A stretch of 64,000 nt of DNA, from the NCBI GenBank assembly GCA_003671025.1, contig QWPW01000009.1, forward strand, positions 1 through 64,000, in the 5' to 3' direction. The notes beneath the pieces were generated by a model, which saw nothing but the letters and a program-made list of their open reading frames with translations, was not told where the DNA came from and did not search any database. This DNA comes from Planctomycetota bacterium. GTDB taxonomy: Bacteria > Planctomycetota > Phycisphaerae > Phycisphaerales > SM1A02. The position numbers and the translations under genes are program-made. The stretch's first letter is position 1; the number at the start of each line of letters is the position of its first letter. This document shows, one piece after another, positions 44,901 to 52,531 of the stretch.

Positions 44901-45690
44901 GATCTTCCACTGGAAGCGTCGTCGCGGTGTTCGCGGCGAGGCAATCGCGTCGCCACGCGGCATCCATGAAGGTCTGCCGCATGAGCGCGTACGAGCCCAT
45001 CAAACTCGAAGGAAAGCGACTATCGCGATCCCCCCGCGCGCCCGGCGCGAACGGAGTCGACGGAGTGCTCACGCCGGGAGTTACTGGTGTTTGTCCCATG
45101 AATTGGCTGAAATCCCGTGTCACTGGTCCGACGAGTTGAACGGTCACGCCACCAAGTTCGCGCGCGAGCACGCGCTCGGAAGTTTTCGCGAGCAGACGAA
45201 GGTCCGAGCTTCCACGAAAGATTCCGTCTTCCGGAAGCAATCGTGCGATGGTGAAACCTTGCGCGCGCAGCGACTCGAGCGTCGCATCGGGAATGATTAG
45301 CGCAGTGCCGGAAACTTCAGGCGTGACGTTCTGATTCCAATGCGCACCCACCGCGCGCAGCGCAGCACTTTGCGCTTCAGTGGAGTCGATCACCAGCGCG
45401 CTCTCGATGAATCCTGCGAACACCGTTTTGCCCGCACCATCGAAGACGCGGTAGCCCGCGGGTGTCGCGATCTCCGCGCCAATCGCTTCGATGATTCCAT
45501 CGCGAATCAAAATCGTTGCCTTCTCAAGCGTGACCCCTGGCGAAACCAGCACCTTTGCGCCAACGATTGCGCAGCGCGCAGCGTCACTGGGTCGCATACC
45601 GACGACGGGTGCTTGTTGCGCAGAAAGTGTGGTGAGTGGAACGGCGGTAACGGCGAGCGTGAGAAACGCACAGGCGCGGGGCAATTGCAT
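41977..45690 (-). CDS. Large exported protein with two amidohydrolase domains
   Basis: A 1237-residue protein: signal peptide (1-24), amidohydrolase-like domain 1 (about 30-470, HxH missing: FAGFIESALVID), a beta domain, a Lys/Asp/Ala low-complexity linker (about 600-740), then domain 2 with an intact TPGLIDCHSHTGISGG near 810. Domain 2 continues through VHCHSYRQDEIL and NPAKQLKIDARTGSLEVGKDADFVLW. The C-terminus is Gly/Arg-rich and ends PGDCGCGETDAV. Exported amidohydrolase fusions of this kind are known from planctomycetes and Bacteroidetes; the substrate is unknown. First gene of the pair. Confidence 0.85.
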   Translation of the reverse strand: MQLPRACAFLTLAVTAVPLTTLSAQQAPVVGMRPSDAARCAIVGAKVLVSPGVTLEKATILIRDGIIEAIGAEIATPAGYRVFDGAGKTVFAGFIESALVIDSTEAQSAALRAVGAHWNQNVTPEVSGTALIIPDATLESLRAQGFTIARLLPEDGIFRGSSDLRLLAKTSERVLARELGGVTVQLVGPVTRDFSQFMGQTPVTPGVSTPSTPFAPGARGDRDSRFPSSLMGSYALMRQTFMDAAWRRDCLAANTATTLPVEDQNALDALQPLLAGTHGIIIDASDELEAARMMRLAQAQAPNAPLTVLGSGLEFRGQQELVALAANMHAAFIIPIEFPQAPDLVSPMASDSMSLRDLMTWRYAPTNPKRLIEAGSTVVLSSHRMSDKSGFRRKLADAITHGLTKDQALAALTTTPAKLLGIDARAGTIEAGKIANLIIAAGDPFDAETKFEGIFVAGAPVMLPPDAPVLAAGSFTVTALDTTAKPLAKDLRIVLDPKDSSLKAKWTPEAPAADAKPVEAAAVEVAKPVEDVTKPATNNDAPASDAANAESKVEEKKDVAGSATAKRAGISDGRAWGMFDGAPFGFEGEIRVSLAGTGATATMTIETATGARAAFALVRVVEEAKKDDTKTDAKTDAKNDDVKKDDAAPAAVIVDANNPSEPTTQDTKTSDAAVTDDNATPSPNADRPARDQRGGRGMRGQRGGDGNAPSKIGEAGKNGEASDEKKPDERETLWKDVLPFPFGEYGRIEKPLAGTVVVKDATVWTLGAQGIIKDGDMLIRDGKIIEVALDIAVPEGATVIDGKGKHITPGLIDCHSHTGISGGVNEGSQSCTAEVWIGDCIDPTDINWYRQLAGGLVAVNQLHGSANPIGGRNSVVKIRWGEGAEAFRFEGAPSGIKFALGENVTRSSSRYPSSRMGVKTFLQDSFLAAREYRARQVTYAAAPVATRGLPPRTDLELETLAEILEGSRLVHCHSYRQDEILMLLRTAEQFGFRVATLQHVLEGYKLAGEIAKHGAGASSFSDWWAYKVEVMDAIPWNGALMHKAGVLVSFNSDSDELARRLNMEAAKAVRYGGLSPEEALKLVTLNPAKQLKIDARTGSLEVGKDADFVLWSGDPLSAFTHCDETWIDGARRYSRIEDDAVHAQVIRTRGELIAKATTASDRAGAGARAGGGGAAGGPGGGGGRRGRGAPTLMERMLESREDTIWLRIARGMEPLPKNPGDCGCGETDAVPVEELRN

Positions 45691-45987
45691 GGGGCGAATC
45701 GTACTCAGAGGCTCAGCAACGAGTGCGTGCTCAGGCTCGAAGCGCGATGGGTCGAACGCAGCACGATCCGCACAAAAAACCTCGCCGCGAACGCTTTGGG
45801 CAACGCAGCGATCACCGAGTGAATCGATGGCTCATACGAGCCAGAACGGAGGCGCTCAACGATGAGAGGAGCAACTCCAATGAACTACGAATTGAGTTGG
45901 CAACAGCGTCAGTCGATGACATAATCAACCTGTCCATCAACCCGACGCGAGCTCCGACTATTCGGAGCCGCCATTGCAGGAGCACTC
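45691..45987. other. Region upstream of the HNH gene
   Basis: No real gene. A 20-codon frame from 45860 with a good GAGGAG site may be a leader peptide or fragment. A hairpin GCTCCG-ACTATT-CGGAGC (45951-45968) lies 9 bp before the AGGAG site of the HNH gene and could affect its translation. Confidence 0.4.
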
Positions 45988-46857
45988 TTGTATTACGACC
46001 CAAAGCTCGAGACCGGCGGCGCCTATCTGCTCACGTGGAAGCCTGATTTCGTGAGTGGGGATCTGAAATCAATGGTGCAAAAATTTGAGCGAGGCACACT
46101 CGGTATCTGCAGGTGGTCCACCGGCGGCACCAAGTGGATGCAGCCTGGCGCACCGTTCTTCTTTCTGCTTCAGGGCCTTGTCGATCCGGGCATCATTGGG
46201 TGGGGTCGAATTCGAAGCCAAGTCCGCCAAGATAAGCACTGGGATCTGGCGAGGCGCAAGGTCGGCATTCTGTCGAACTATGTGGACGTCGAGTTCAGCT
46301 TCCTGACCAAGCACAACAGCGATGAGGCCATCTCGCGGAAAGCGCTTCTCGAAGATCAACGCACCAAAGACGGGCAATGGAACACCCAATCCAGCGGCAC
46401 TCGACTCAAGACCAAGGTCGCCGAGGGTGTTCGGCAGTTGTTCAATGATCGGTGCGTGAAGATTCCCACGCTCGATGCGCTTCCCGACGTGAAGCAGCGC
46501 AGCACGGAGTATTTCCTTGAGGGTGCTGCGAAGCTGGTTCAGATGACTCGCCATGAGCGATCCACAGCTGCGAGGGTTGCGTGCATCGAGCATTACGGCT
46601 GCGTGTGCCAAGCTTGCAAATTCGACTTTGGTCTCTTCTACGGACCCGAGGCTGACGGCATGATCGAGGTTCACCATCTGCGCCCCATCAGCCAAGAGCG
46701 CAAGACGTCACGGGTGAATCCGACGCGGGATCTCGTACCACTGTGCGCGAACTGCCATCGGGTCGCTCACATGCATGGACGGAACGAGGAGCCGATTTCC
46801 ATCAAACGATTGCAAGCCATGGTCAAGCGGTCTAAGAGCAACGAAGCATCGCGCTGA
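45988..46857 (+). CDS. HNH endonuclease with probable EVE/PUA-like N-terminus
   Basis: A 289-residue protein. The C-terminal part is a clear HNH nuclease: YGCVCQACKFDFGLFYG, IEVHHLRPIS, DLVPLCANCHRVAHM, with two CxxC zinc pairs and the HH...N...H residues. The N-terminus (LLTWKPDFVSGDL, GICRWSTGGTKWMQPGAPFFFLLQG, GIIGWGRI) resembles EVE/PUA-like modules that read modified bases. Such fusions act as modification-dependent restriction enzymes; that role is inferred. The TTG start at 45988 is supported by AGGAG six bases upstream. Codon use is less GC-biased than its neighbours, suggesting transfer. Confidence 0.75.
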   Translation: MYYDPKLETGGAYLLTWKPDFVSGDLKSMVQKFERGTLGICRWSTGGTKWMQPGAPFFFLLQGLVDPGIIGWGRIRSQVRQDKHWDLARRKVGILSNYVDVEFSFLTKHNSDEAISRKALLEDQRTKDGQWNTQSSGTRLKTKVAEGVRQLFNDRCVKIPTLDALPDVKQRSTEYFLEGAAKLVQMTRHERSTAARVACIEHYGCVCQACKFDFGLFYGPEADGMIEVHHLRPISQERKTSRVNPTRDLVPLCANCHRVAHMHGRNEEPISIKRLQAMVKRSKSNEASR

Positions 46858-46931
46858 GGCTTGATTTCGCTTGAAAACGGCTGCGCGCAGCGATTCGTTC
46901 GCGCGAGTCAATCCCGCAAATCCAAAAAAGA

Positions 46932-46967
46932 AAACCCCGCGCGGGCAAAGGTGCCGGCGCGGGGTTT
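46932..46967. terminator. Bidirectional terminator between convergent genes
   Basis: AAACCCCGCGC and GCGCGGGGTTT pair across 14 nt, with an A-rich left flank and a T-containing right flank, between the HNH and FlgM-like genes. Confidence 0.75.
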
Positions 46968-47056
46968 GAGTTTCGAGTGGTCTGTGCGAGCTGGCTTTGA
47001 ATCACTCACACCACATGAGTGACACGCGACTGATCTCGCACCAACTTCGCTTCACT

Positions 47057-47362
47057 TCACATCACATCATCAAGCATGCTCTGCACAGCGGTCGCAAGTC
47101 GCTCATCGTTATCGAGTGTTCCGTTGGCAATCGAGGCTTTCGCAGCGGCGACTTTGCTTTCGCGAATCGCGGGGAGGCGATTCATTTCGCCGAGCCAACG
47201 CGCTACTTCAGAGACTTCGACTCGGTCACCCATTGTGCGGGTTGGCGTGGCCGTTGTCGTGTCCATCATGCGGGGTGCCGCAGGATCTACACTCTGACGC
47301 ACGCCTGTTGCGTACGCCGAACTCAGACTTGACTTTCCGCCGATGTTTCCGATTTCAGACAT
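47057..47362 (-). CDS. FlgM-like anti-sigma-28 factor
   Basis: A 101-residue protein whose second half, RVEVSEVARWLGEMNRLPAIRESKVAAAKASIANGTLDND then ERLATAVQSMLDDV, matches the FlgM family (V..kI..G.Y..d...iA..ml). FlgM binds the flagellar sigma factor FliA and is exported through the hook. The N-terminus is Ser/Gly-rich and disordered, as usual. ATG 47362 has a strong AAGGAG. No flagellar genes are in the window. Confidence 0.7.
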   Translation of the reverse strand: MSEIGNIGGKSSLSSAYATGVRQSVDPAAPRMMDTTTATPTRTMGDRVEVSEVARWLGEMNRLPAIRESKVAAAKASIANGTLDNDERLATAVQSMLDDVM

Positions 47363-47724
47363 TGCAAACTCCTTCGAAGTGAACGCCGCGAACATGTTCG
47401 TCACGCCACTCTATACATGAGGCCAAACCGTCCTGGTTGTGGTTCTCATCTTTGGTACTAAACCAGTGGGTTGAGAGCTCGAACCACGCGATGCCGAGCT
47501 CTGCATCCTGCCCACAACTTCATCGGCGAATTCGAACGCACAGCATGAACGATCGCTCCTCAAGGAACACTCACCTAAGTCTTTATCTTTCAACGACTTT
47601 CGCGCGCGAATAGGCAACTTGCCCAATTAGATTCTCGTCCACTTGCAAGTGGTCAGTAAATAAGCCGCCAAGACCGCTTCGCAAGTGTCATTATCAGACG
47701 ATTCAACTATCACCAAGGCAAACC
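47363..47724. other. Divergent intergenic region with palindrome
   Basis: About 360 bp between the FlgM-like and SPOR-like genes, so it holds both promoters. It contains the 14-bp palindrome at 47639 and a related GGCAACTTGCCC half-site (47613-47624). No gene seen. Confidence 0.45.
47639..47652. promoter_or_regulatory. Candidate operator palindrome
   Basis: CCACTTGCAAGTGG is a perfect 14-bp palindrome 73 bp before the SPOR-like gene. Its size suits a dimeric repressor. Confidence 0.4.
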
Positions 47725-48741
47725 ATGCTTGTACACGCGCACAATCTTCCTCGTCTGCTCTGGGTCGCGTTGATTTCTGCATGTTGCGCGCACGTTGTCG
47801 CCTGCGGCGAGGGCGCGACAACGACCAAGCAAAAGCAACTCACATCGAACGCGACATCGTCGTCTTCGAACGGACTCGAATTGCTCGATCCCGCAGACGA
47901 TGTGATGGCAGGTGTGGGCGAGAGTCCAACTCAAACGAACACTCTTGCGAACCCAACTAACAAGGCAGCGACGCGCGCGCCGCAAAGCAAGGGCGCTGCG
48001 ACTTCGAGCAACGCCACATCGAATGCGAATTCCAAGAATGTAAGTTCCAAGGGTCGCTGGTCGGTGATGCTGCAAACGTTTTCGCAACCGGATCATGTCG
48101 ATCGCGCCGCAGCATTTCGTGCGCAACTCGTGCGTGAGTATCCAGAACTTGCAGGTGCAACTTCGCGTCGAGTCGGCAAAGGATCGGCGATTGTGCTCGG
48201 TCGTTTCGAGTCACCCGATGACATGGCCGCGCAAGCGGAGCTCAAGCGCGTCAAAGCGATTCAACGTCAAGGGCAACGACCGTTCGGCGGATCGATGTTG
48301 ATTCGCACGGCGACCGACGACGCGTCGATCGTGATCAAGCCGTTTGATCTGCGCAACCTGCGCGCGAAGTACCCCAAGGTGCGACCACTGTTTAGTTTGC
48401 AAGTGGCTGCGTGGTCGACCTTCAATGAGAAGGGTGTCGACTACGCGCCGATGCGCGTCAACGCGGAGCGATACTGCGCAGAGTTGCGCGCCAAAGGACA
48501 CGACGCGTGGTTTCATCACGATGAAGACAGCGAGACGAGCGTGGTCACGGTGGGTATGTTTGACCGCCGTGCCTACGACGCGCAGTCGACGTTGTTTTCT
48601 GCTGAGGTCGAAGATTTGATGCGGCAATTCCCTGCAAATCTGCTCAACGGCGAACCACTGCTCGTTCCCGTCGATGCGTCGAACCCTTCAGGGAAGACCA
48701 AGGCACAACCGTGTCGCTTGGTCGAAGTGCCCGAGACGTGA
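47725..48741 (+). CDS. Lipoprotein with SPOR-like repeats
   Basis: A 338-residue protein with a lipobox AHVVAC (Cys near 27), a Ser/Thr/Asn-rich linker, and two SPOR-like modules: RWSVMLQTFSQPDHVDRAAAF...VGKGSAIVLGRFESPDDM and PLFSLQVAAWSTFNEKG...AELRAKGHDAWFHHDED...VVTVGMFDRR. SPOR domains bind denuded peptidoglycan at the septum; the match here is by pattern, not certain. ATG 47725 starts the signal peptide. Confidence 0.65.
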   Translation: MLVHAHNLPRLLWVALISACCAHVVACGEGATTTKQKQLTSNATSSSSNGLELLDPADDVMAGVGESPTQTNTLANPTNKAATRAPQSKGAATSSNATSNANSKNVSSKGRWSVMLQTFSQPDHVDRAAAFRAQLVREYPELAGATSRRVGKGSAIVLGRFESPDDMAAQAELKRVKAIQRQGQRPFGGSMLIRTATDDASIVIKPFDLRNLRAKYPKVRPLFSLQVAAWSTFNEKGVDYAPMRVNAERYCAELRAKGHDAWFHHDEDSETSVVTVGMFDRRAYDAQSTLFSAEVEDLMRQFPANLLNGEPLLVPVDASNPSGKTKAQPCRLVEVPET

Positions 48742-48816
48742 TTGGGTTGCGTGCGCGTGTTGGCATAGTCATGAGCGGAGATTCAGCGCGCGCAACTCTC
48801 GTACCATGGACTGTGC

Positions 48817-49998
48817 ATGGCGAAGCGCGCGACAACTACTGCAGCAGACAAAGCGCCCAGTCGCGTTGTCCGCTCGCGCATCGGTGATCAAGCACCAGTC
48901 ACGCAAGCGCGTCCCGTTCATCACGATGGTCCGGTGCTCTTCGGGCAAGACGCGGCGACCTCGCAACTCACGCACGCGATTCGCTCGGGTCACATGCATC
49001 ACGCGTGGATTCTCTTTGGACCGTGCGGCGTGGGAAAGTGCACCGCTGCGCTGGAGTGCGCGCGATTGCTCCTCGACGGCGAAGTGAACCCGTCGCATCT
49101 CGATGAGTTCAAGGCGCCACGCAACACGCGCGTCGCGGAACTGATCGATGCGCAATCGCATCCTGATCTCCACATCGTGCGCAAGGAACGCGCGGAATCC
49201 TCGTCGATCAAAGAACTGCGCGATCGCAAGCAAACCAACATTCCACTTGATCTCTTGCGCGAGCTCATGATCGGCGGCGCGGTGAGCGACGGCAAGAGTT
49301 TCGATTCGCCAGTGTGGCGCAGTCCCTACATGGGACATCACAAAGTGTTCATCATTGACGAAGCGGAACTGCTCGATCCTTACGGGCAAAACGCGTTGTT
49401 GAAGACGCTCGAAGAGCCACCCGCGGGCACCTACATCTTTCTGGTCACCACCCAGGAAGAGCGGCTTTTGCCCACGATTCGCAGTCGCTGCCAACGCGTG
49501 GGGTTCCGCGCAGTCAACGCATGGGCGATGGACGCGTGGTTTGATCGCTATGAAATTCCCGTTGAGGCACGCGCATGGCTCGCCGAGTTTTGTGACGGCG
49601 CGCCCGGCACTGCTGAGTTGGCTCATCGCAATGGATTGCGAGCGTGGAGCGACGAACTGCTGCCGCGTTTTTCCACCATCGAAGAAGGACGCTTCGACGC
49701 AACGCTCGCCGATCGCTTGGGCGAATTGGTCAGCGAGTTCGCGGAGCGCATGGTCAAAGAAAATCCCAAGGGCTCCAAGGAAGCGGCGAATCGCTTGGGC
49801 ACGCGATGCTTGCTCTTGACCGTTGCCGCGCGATTACGCGCGCAACTATCAGGAGCCGCGCAACGCAAGGACATCGAAATGATCGCGCGCGTGGCGCAAC
49901 GCGTGGAGTTGGTTTCCGCGCTCGAACGCGAAGTGCGCTCGAATGTGAATCTCAAACATGCGCTCGCGAATCTCGTCGCGCAGTGGGGTGTCATGTGA
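48817..49998 (+). CDS. holB: DNA polymerase III delta-prime-like clamp-loader subunit
   Basis: A 393-residue AAA+ protein: SGHMHHAWILFGPCGVGKCTAALECARLLL (P-loop), then HKVFIIDEAELLDPYGQNALLKTLEEPPAGTYIFLV and TIRSRCQRVGF. These are the delta-prime/gamma signatures for loading the sliding clamp. A 60-residue insert after the P-loop (SSIKELRDRKQTNIPLDLLREL) is typical of planctomycete forms, as I recall. The N-terminal 45 residues are variable. Its stop overlaps the GTG start of the CYTH gene. Confidence 0.85.
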   Translation: MAKRATTTAADKAPSRVVRSRIGDQAPVTQARPVHHDGPVLFGQDAATSQLTHAIRSGHMHHAWILFGPCGVGKCTAALECARLLLDGEVNPSHLDEFKAPRNTRVAELIDAQSHPDLHIVRKERAESSSIKELRDRKQTNIPLDLLRELMIGGAVSDGKSFDSPVWRSPYMGHHKVFIIDEAELLDPYGQNALLKTLEEPPAGTYIFLVTTQEERLLPTIRSRCQRVGFRAVNAWAMDAWFDRYEIPVEARAWLAEFCDGAPGTAELAHRNGLRAWSDELLPRFSTIEEGRFDATLADRLGELVSEFAERMVKENPKGSKEAANRLGTRCLLLTVAARLRAQLSGAAQRKDIEMIARVAQRVELVSALEREVRSNVNLKHALANLVAQWGVM

Positions 49999-50558
49999 GT
50001 GACGCGCACGCGAGCCACGGTCGCGAGATCGAACGCGTGTGGGTTTTGCGAGAAATGCCAGTGATTCCGCACAACGCAGAGATTTGGGAGATCGAGCAGG
50101 GATATCTCGCGGCAACCGATGCGCATGAACACGCGCGTGCTAACGACGGCGATTCACCTGCGCCGTTGACTGGTCGTTTGCGACGAGTCGAAGATTCCTC
50201 CGGCGCGTCGCGCTACTTCCACACCGTCAAGACCGGATCAGGACTCGTGCGCATCGAGCATGAACGCGAGCTGTCGCGCGCAGAGTTTGATGCGGCGTGG
50301 CCGCACACCGAAGGCAGTCGATTGACCAAGACGCGCTCGCGTGTGCGTTGCAGCGGAGAAGGCGGCGAAACGCTGGTGTGGGAGATCGATCGCTTTCACG
50401 CATTGCCGCTGGTGATGGCGGAAGTCGAGCTCACGAGCGAAACACAACGCGCGCCATTTCCATCGTGGCTTGCGCCGCTGATCGTGAAGGAAGTCACGCT
50501 TGATGCGCGCTATCGCAACTCGTCGCTTGTGTTCAAGGGGATGCCGCGCGAGGCTTAA
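49995..50558 (+). CDS. CYTH domain protein (triphosphate tunnel fold)
   Basis: A 187-residue protein. REIERVWVLREMP at the start is the EXEXK-type CYTH entry (here E-I-E-R-V), and ERELSRAEFDAAWPHTEGSRLTKTRSRV, then WEIDRF and MAEVELTSE, give the charged strands that line the tunnel. CYTH proteins hydrolyse inorganic or nucleoside triphosphates. The GTG at 49995 overlaps the holB stop (GTGA). A CHAD protein, its usual fusion partner, is encoded at 7.95 kb. Confidence 0.8.
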   Translation: MSDAHASHGREIERVWVLREMPVIPHNAEIWEIEQGYLAATDAHEHARANDGDSPAPLTGRLRRVEDSSGASRYFHTVKTGSGLVRIEHERELSRAEFDAAWPHTEGSRLTKTRSRVRCSGEGGETLVWEIDRFHALPLVMAEVELTSETQRAPFPSWLAPLIVKEVTLDARYRNSSLVFKGMPREA

Positions 50559-50590
50559 TGAGAGCCGCGTGTGCGTGAGCCATGCGGCGA

Positions 50591-51544
50591 CTAGCGCAAA
50601 TCTTTCGCTTGCGGCAGATCGCTCAACGTGGCGATGCCGAACACGCGCAGAAACTCAGGAGTCGTGCCGTACAACATGGGGCGACCGACCTCTTCAGCGC
50701 GTCCGACGATCTTGACCAGTCGGCGTTCCATGAGGCTCTTGAGAATCTCGCCGCACGCGACGCCGCGAATCGCTTCGAGTTGTGCGCGCAGCATCGGTTG
50801 GCGATAGGCGATGATCGCCAGTGTTTCCAACGCGGCTTGCGAGAGTCGCGTTTGCGCGCGCGCGCCCTTCATGCGCATCAACACCGGTCCGTAGGCCGCG
50901 ATGGTGAGCATCTGACGGCCACCGGCAAGACTCTCGATGCGAAACGCGCGATTGCCATCGGCGTACTGGCGATTGAGCGTGTCGACGGCTTCGCGCACGA
51001 GTCGCAACGCCTCGCGTCGACGCCCCGCGATGGCCGCGCTTTCGCGTGAAGCGATGTTTGACGGCGCGCCTTCAGTCGTTTCGACGGCTCCCGCGTCGCT
51101 GTCACTCTCTTTGCCCGCGCGCCTCTCTGTGGCGACGGCTGCAGGCACGAGCCCGAGGACTTCGGCGATGCGACCATCCGAAATCGGGCGATCGGCAAGG
51201 AGAATCGCGGCCTCGACGCGCAGCGGAAACGGCATCGCAAACGAGGGCAACTCGGGATCGTCAAGATTGATTTCGAAGAGCGAAGGGTGATCCGCTTCAG
51301 GCGTTTGCGCAGATTTGCGCCGACGCTTGGGCGCGCGCTCGGGCGAAGCGGTCGCCGCGGAAGCATCTGCATCGATGGTGCTTTCCGAAGTCGGCGCGTT
51401 CGATTCGTCGGTCGATTCATCGGTTGAATCGCCGGTCGAATCGTCAGTCGAATCGCCGTCACTCGCGGCGTTTGCAGTCGGCGCGTCCGTGCCGATGGTG
51501 GCGAGGACCTCGTCAGTCGTCGCGCTCGCTTCATGCTCAATCAT
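50591..51544 (-). CDS. scpB: Segregation and condensation protein ScpB
   Basis: Subunit of the SMC-ScpA-ScpB chromosome condensin. The C-terminal 200 residues carry the two winged helices: MPFPLRVEAAILLADRPISDGRIAEVLGL, REALRLVREAVDTLNRQY, QAALETLAIIAYRQPMLRAQLEAIRGV and LVKIVGRAEEVGRPMLYGTT. The first ~85 residues are a disordered acidic DSTDES-type repeat followed by a basic patch, longer than usual. Start ATG 51544. scpA is not adjacent. Confidence 0.9.
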   Translation of the reverse strand: MIEHEASATTDEVLATIGTDAPTANAASDGDSTDDSTGDSTDESTDESNAPTSESTIDADASAATASPERAPKRRRKSAQTPEADHPSLFEINLDDPELPSFAMPFPLRVEAAILLADRPISDGRIAEVLGLVPAAVATERRAGKESDSDAGAVETTEGAPSNIASRESAAIAGRRREALRLVREAVDTLNRQYADGNRAFRIESLAGGRQMLTIAAYGPVLMRMKGARAQTRLSQAALETLAIIAYRQPMLRAQLEAIRGVACGEILKSLMERRLVKIVGRAEEVGRPMLYGTTPEFLRVFGIATLSDLPQAKDLR

Positions 51545-51670
51545 GGGGCGCAGAGTACCACAGCACTCACGCGAATCTTGTGCGAAAACCGCGGCAAAAC
51601 GCTGCGAATTGCTGCGCGAATCGATAAGCGAGTTGGTGTTGCGCGCTGATCACGCGCGTTGCGAAAAATT

Positions 51671-52081
51671 TCAGCGGCGCGTCGAACGCGCGATCGAGAC
51701 GCGTGCTCGTGCGAGTCGTTGACGATGCTCGTTGTCGACGCGCTCGCTTGGCGTGCCGCGCGTGAGTGCCGAGGCGTTCGCATCGGCGAGCTCTTTGTCG
51801 GCGGCTGTTGCATCGATGGCGGCAGGAAGCGTGACGCCGTCCGCGAGAATCGTGAGCGTGCCACCGTTCATCTGCGCGAATCCGCGATCGAGGAGAAAGA
51901 CGTCGGCCGCGCCGGAGCCCTTCTCGATACGCAGACTGCCTTCGCCAAGACGCACCAGAAACGGCGCGGCGCCGGGCATCACGCCGCGTTGTCCATCCCA
52001 CGCCGAAAACTCGACATAGGTCGCGTCGCAATCAAGGACGCTTTCAGTGGGGGTAACAACGGTGCAGCGCAGTCCAGCCAT
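51671..52081 (-). CDS. atpC: F1Fo ATP synthase epsilon subunit
   Basis: A 136-residue protein: LRCTVVTPTESVLDCDATYVEFSAWDGQRGVMPGAAPFLVRL is the beta-sandwich of epsilon, and ADVFLLDRGFAQMNGGTLTILADGV completes it; the C-terminal helices are Arg-rich. It connects the rotor to catalysis. Normally atpC follows atpD, but no other ATP synthase gene is here. Start ATG 52081 has no clear Shine-Dalgarno. Confidence 0.85.
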   Translation of the reverse strand: MAGLRCTVVTPTESVLDCDATYVEFSAWDGQRGVMPGAAPFLVRLGEGSLRIEKGSGAADVFLLDRGFAQMNGGTLTILADGVTLPAAIDATAADKELADANASALTRGTPSERVDNEHRQRLARARVSIARSTRR

Positions 52082-52531
52082 GGGGGGCGAATAGTACGGG
52101 CAAGGCCGCGCGGGCTCAAGTCACTCGGCGGTGGGTGGTGGATCGGTCCGGAGATTGCACAACGCAAACGCGTGGCGACGAGCGACGATCAATCGCTTCA
52201 TGCGCGGAACGAGGGCTGAGTCGTTCGACCAAAAAAGACGCCGCCCAAACTCGACTTGCATCGGGTTCGGGCGGCGGGCGGAAAGGGACACTGTGAGCGA
52301 TTTGCGCGTCGTGAGCGATGCTTTCGCATCAATCACGGGCGCGTATTCGGAACGGCGCGAATCACTCTCCGAGGATTGGCGGCGTTCCAGTGTCCTAGTG
52401 CCTCTGGCCTGAGGTCCCTCATGGATCTCAGTGTGTTGCCAGGGCTCCCTTGCGGGATTGCGGGGTCCCTTTCGGGATTGTGCTGATGTGCGTTCGAGAC
52501 GTCTTTGGTTGTCTCGAGCGCGATGATTGAT
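52082..52531. other. Intergenic region with terminator and short repeats
   Basis: No gene seen. It holds the minus-strand terminator at 52231-52275 and two copies of TCCCTTnCGGGATTG near 52447-52482 that can each form a small stem. Confidence 0.45.
52231..52275 (-). terminator. Rho-independent terminator (minus strand)
   Basis: Read on the minus strand, GCCGCCCGAAC pairs with GTTTGGGCGGC (one mismatch) across a 14-nt loop, then GTC and six T. It probably ends the transcript of the PEP-CTERM-like gene. Confidence 0.75.

Noticed and set aside
43102-45300. A 732-codon open frame on the plus strand
   Set aside because: It is antisense to the 1237-residue amidohydrolase gene, Arg/His-rich and without domains; an effect of strong third-position GC.
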